Shown here: positions 61,623-64,000 of the stretch, piece after piece
Layout of the letters: every line of letters begins with the position of its first letter
Numbering within the stretch: the first letter of the stretch is position 1
Assembly: GCA_029263315.1 (NCBI GenBank)
Contig: JAJCXR010000054.1
Coordinates: forward strand, 124,001-188,000
Reading direction: 5' to 3'
Length of the DNA stretch: 64,000 nt
Source: Acidobacteriota bacterium
GTDB lineage: Bacteria > Acidobacteriota > Thermoanaerobaculia > Multivoradales > J023
Translations under genes and position numbers: made by a program
Notes under the pieces: model-generated
What the model saw: only the letters and a program-made list of their open reading frames with translations
Databases searched by the model: none
Told to the model about the DNA's origin: nothing

Positions 61623-64000
61623 TCAATCCCAATAACCTTCCAGGGTACGGGCCTTGAGCCCCTTCTTCGCGACCTCGATCTCGATGCTGCGCCAGGACTC
61701 CCCACGGGACGGCTCCTTGGGATAGAAGGCCAGGAGATACTGACTTCGCAGCTCTTCCTCGATGTCGGAGTAGACCTTCCCCAGATTGTCGTATTCCTTG
61801 GCGTAGAAGACGCGACCGCCGGTTCCGTCCACCAAACGATCAACCCTCGAGGTGAAGGAACGCACCAGTAGCGACAGCCCCGTCGCTTCCTTGGGTTTCT
61901 TCTTCATCAAGATGAGATAGATGGGCACTTTCATCTTGCGGGCCACGGCCATCGCCGAACGAAAGGGAAACTGATCGTCTTCGTCGGCACCGTCGGAAAA
62001 GACCACCAGAGCCTTACGACCGCTGATGCCCTGCAGTTGCACGAGGGAGAAAACCAACGACTCCCACAAAGCCGTGCGACCGCTCGCCTCCAAGCCGTCG
62101 ATGGCAGTGATGATGCGGTTGAGATCGCCGGTGGTGGCCCGGGCCAGACGGGGCTCACTGTCGAAATCGACGACAAACGCACGGTCCTGCTCACGGAAAG
62201 TCGAGCGCAGGAAATCGGTGGCCGCCCGTTGCACACCCGGCAACTTGACGAACATGCTGGCGGACGAATCGATGGCCATGCCGAGGGTGATCGGCAAGTC
62301 GCTGGCGTCGCTGAACAGGGTGACATCCTGTAACACGCCGTCTTCGCGGACTTCGAACTCCGACTCTTCGAGCCCCCGCACCGGCCGCCCGTCCTTGTCA
62401 CTGACGACCACAAAAAGCTCCACCAAGTTGACCTCGAGGCGTTCGCTGGCCACCGCCGGACCATTCATGAACAGCACGTCCTCCGCCAGGCTGCCGTCAT
62501 CGAGGATGGCCACCGCCCGCACATAACCCACCGGTCGATTGGCCGGGATATCGATGCGCTGCCGGAACGGTGGATTGTAGAGGGTCGCCACCGCTTCGTT
62601 GTTCCAAAAGAAGAGCACCCGCTCCAGCTGCCGCTCGACCGGCACCTCCACCTCCGCCAAGACATTGACGGCTCCGACCCCTTGGCCGTCCGCTGGCTCG
62701 ACGATCTTGATGCCCAGGCCACCGGTGCCGGCATTGAGAATTACCGAGTCGCGCCCCATCTCGGTGCCGTCGGGACCAAAGGCGATGACCGTCAGCTTCT
62801 GGCGTCGAGGATTGCGTCCGAGGTCGAGACGGGCCTCGAAGGGTGCTCGGTTGGCCTCTGCCACCGGTCGATCGTCAAGCTCGAACTCGACCCTCCGCAC
62901 GTTGGAATCATAGACCCTGGTAGAGAGCTTCTGACGTCCTCGCAGCACTTCGTTGGTGGCGGGCCGCTCCACCTCGATGACCGTTGGAGCGGGCAGGAGA
63001 TCTCCGAAATCGGCCGGCGAGCCGCGCACTACGCTAGCCCGGCGACCGCCCCAGACCCCGGTCTCCACATCCTCCACCAACACCGCCACCTCATTGGCCC
63101 CGGACGGCAGCTCCAGCTCGACGCGATAACGCCATTCTTCACGCTGCTGCAAATCCTGGGGCGAAAACAGCTGATGACGAAAGGTCAGCTCGCCGTTGTC
63201 CTGAGCCACGGCGACGGAAACCCGCAGCGTCGCCGTGGCGAGCGACGTCGTGTTGGAATCGGCGGCGGCGCCTTGCATTTCCCTCAGATTGAGACGCGCC
63301 TCGAGCTCCCCCCGGCTGGTTACGGCGCCGGCATCGACCTGCAAAACGGCGGCGACATCGAGCTCGCCCACATCATCGTAGCCCGCCAACAGCCGTTCCA
63401 GTCGCAGCCGAGCCATCGCCTGGGGCATGCCGCGAACCACGGAACGACCATAGCGCAATGTCCAGCCTGACCGCTCCGTGCGGATCTCCAAGGGACGGAC
63501 ACCGGCGTCCGCCGCCAGCTTGGAACGGTAGGTGAGATGCAGACGTTGCCCCCAAGCCGCCACCAGCTGACGCAATCCGGAGTCTGCCACCGTCACTTGA
63601 CCACCGGTCGCCTCGGCCATGCGGCGAAGACCCTGCAACGGACGCAGCAGGGTGGGCTCGATCTCCGCCGGCTCGCTCTCCGCTTGCGCTGCGGCCCGCC
63701 GGCGCCGCAGGATCTCTCCGGGCCGGATGGTGACACCGGGCGCCGAGGTCACATTGCCGTCGGGGCTCTCGTTCTGCAAGCTGGTGTACTCCAACTCTTC
63801 GAGATCCTGCCGAGTGGGCGCATAGGCCACCGGAAAGACCGTCCATCCCATGGCGGCCAGCAAACTCGCCGTGGTATCAACGCTGGTATCGAGGGTTGGA
63901 ATACGGGAGGCCCGGCGCAGCACTTCGCGCAACGCCTCTTCCCCCAAGACCTGTGTATAAAAACTGACAGGATCGAGATCGAATCCGTCGACAATCCACA
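61623..64000 (-). CDS. VWA domain protein of the acidobacterial VWFA-related type (5' end outside window)
   Basis: The frame stays open to the right edge, reading FDLDPVSFYTQVLGEEAL at the boundary, so the true start is beyond 64000. About 790 residues are visible. The N-terminal part ends a first VWA-like domain (RIPTLDTSVDTTASLLAAMG). A long beta-rich middle follows. The C-terminal third is a complete VWA domain: a leading VVVSDKDGRPVRGLEESEFE and EVREDGVLQDVTLF, MIDAS motif AIDSSASM, then VVFSDGADEDDQF. This last layout is the VWFA-related domain frequent in Acidobacteriota. It is probably exported, with a role in protein or metal binding. Confidence 0.88.
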   Translation of the reverse strand, partial: WIVDGFDLDPVSFYTQVLGEEALREVLRRASRIPTLDTSVDTTASLLAAMGWTVFPVAYAPTRQDLEELEYTSLQNESPDGNVTSAPGVTIRPGEILRRRRAAAQAESEPAEIEPTLLRPLQGLRRMAEATGGQVTVADSGLRQLVAAWGQRLHLTYRSKLAADAGVRPLEIRTERSGWTLRYGRSVVRGMPQAMARLRLERLLAGYDDVGELDVAAVLQVDAGAVTSRGELEARLNLREMQGAAADSNTTSLATATLRVSVAVAQDNGELTFRHQLFSPQDLQQREEWRYRVELELPSGANEVAVLVEDVETGVWGGRRASVVRGSPADFGDLLPAPTVIEVERPATNEVLRGRQKLSTRVYDSNVRRVEFELDDRPVAEANRAPFEARLDLGRNPRRQKLTVIAFGPDGTEMGRDSVILNAGTGGLGIKIVEPADGQGVGAVNVLAEVEVPVERQLERVLFFWNNEAVATLYNPPFRQRIDIPANRPVGYVRAVAILDDGSLAEDVLFMNGPAVASERLEVNLVELFVVVSDKDGRPVRGLEESEFEVREDGVLQDVTLFSDASDLPITLGMAIDSSASMFVKLPGVQRAATDFLRSTFREQDRAFVVDFDSEPRLARATTGDLNRIITAIDGLEASGRTALWESLVFSLVQLQGISGRKALVVFSDGADEDDQFPFRSAMAVARKMKVPIYLILMKKKPKEATGLSLLVRSFTSRVDRLVDGTGGRVFYAKEYDNLGKVYSDIEEELRSQYLLAFYPKEPSRGESWRSIEIEVAKKGLKARTLEGYWD

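Overview
The window is 64 kb of GC-rich bacterial chromosome with long, densely packed operons and no rRNA, tRNA, CRISPR array or intact mobile element that I could see. The gene content points to an Acidobacteriota member, perhaps class Thermoanaerobaculia. The evidence is a VWFA-related acidobacterial-type protein, an MglA-like GTPase, a DUF4388 protein, a GldA/F/G-DUF4340 export cluster, paired M16 proteases, and two sigma-54 activators. This is inference from gene families, not a phylogenetic result.

Layout. (1) 1-8844, minus strand: a protein-quality and translation operon reading hrcA-grpE-dnaK-dnaJ-prmA-rsmE-pilT-recX, then the first 33 codons of alaS at the left edge. (2) 8995-15413, plus strand: a DUF2520 Rossmann protein, an MglA-like GTPase with a long repeat linker, nrdR, lon and thiL. 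(3) 15434-21013, minus strand: a double helix-turn-helix AT-hook protein with its own promoter and long AT-rich leader, a 1078-residue TPR/AAA+ sigma-54 activator, and aroA. (4) 21198-26008: an M23 peptidase, a small coiled-coil protein, an orphan promoter-terminator unit that may be a non-coding RNA, a DUF983 protein, and an ECF sigma / zinc-finger anti-sigma / membrane protein operon ending at a strong terminator. (5) 26161-31720, minus strand: an active and a degenerate M16 protease, translationally coupled, downstream of a GAF-AAA+ sigma-54 activator. (6) 31894-35025: a ThrE-type exporter and a PLP sulfur-amino-acid enzyme, divergent from an Lrp/AsnC regulator. (7) 35121-42302: a small Cys-rich basic protein, a CPBP protease, an unrecognised helical protein, mazG, a DUF1844 protein, a TPR membrane protein, and a DUF4388 protein with a pilin-like tail. 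(8) 42839-45257: a second, free-standing dnaK followed by hspR. (9) 45319-53965, minus strand: an ABC/GldG/DUF4340/TlpA/Ig-like/PDZ envelope operon, in which the Ig-like gene carries an apparent one-base frameshift in a homopolymer. (10) 54373-60055: a glycan cluster of three glycosyltransferases and a DUF4910 hydrolase, interrupted by a decayed BrnT-like toxin relic and a TfoX-like protein. (11) 60037-64000, minus strand: M32 carboxypeptidase and a VWA protein that runs off the right edge.

How the parts fit. Two chaperone sets sit under two different repressors: HrcA with the grpE-dnaK-dnaJ operon, and HspR with the second dnaK. Lon and the proteases add to a strong proteostasis theme. Two sigma-54 activators imply that rpoN is present elsewhere. 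The envelope operon, the M16 pair, the M23 peptidase, the VWA protein and the glycosyltransferases describe an actively remodelled diderm envelope.

The items I would look at first are the double-HTH/AT-hook gene with its structured leader, the orphan consensus-promoter transcript near 23.1-23.3 kb, the TPR-sigma-54 activator, and a recurring 15-bp in-frame tandem repeat found at several unrelated loci.
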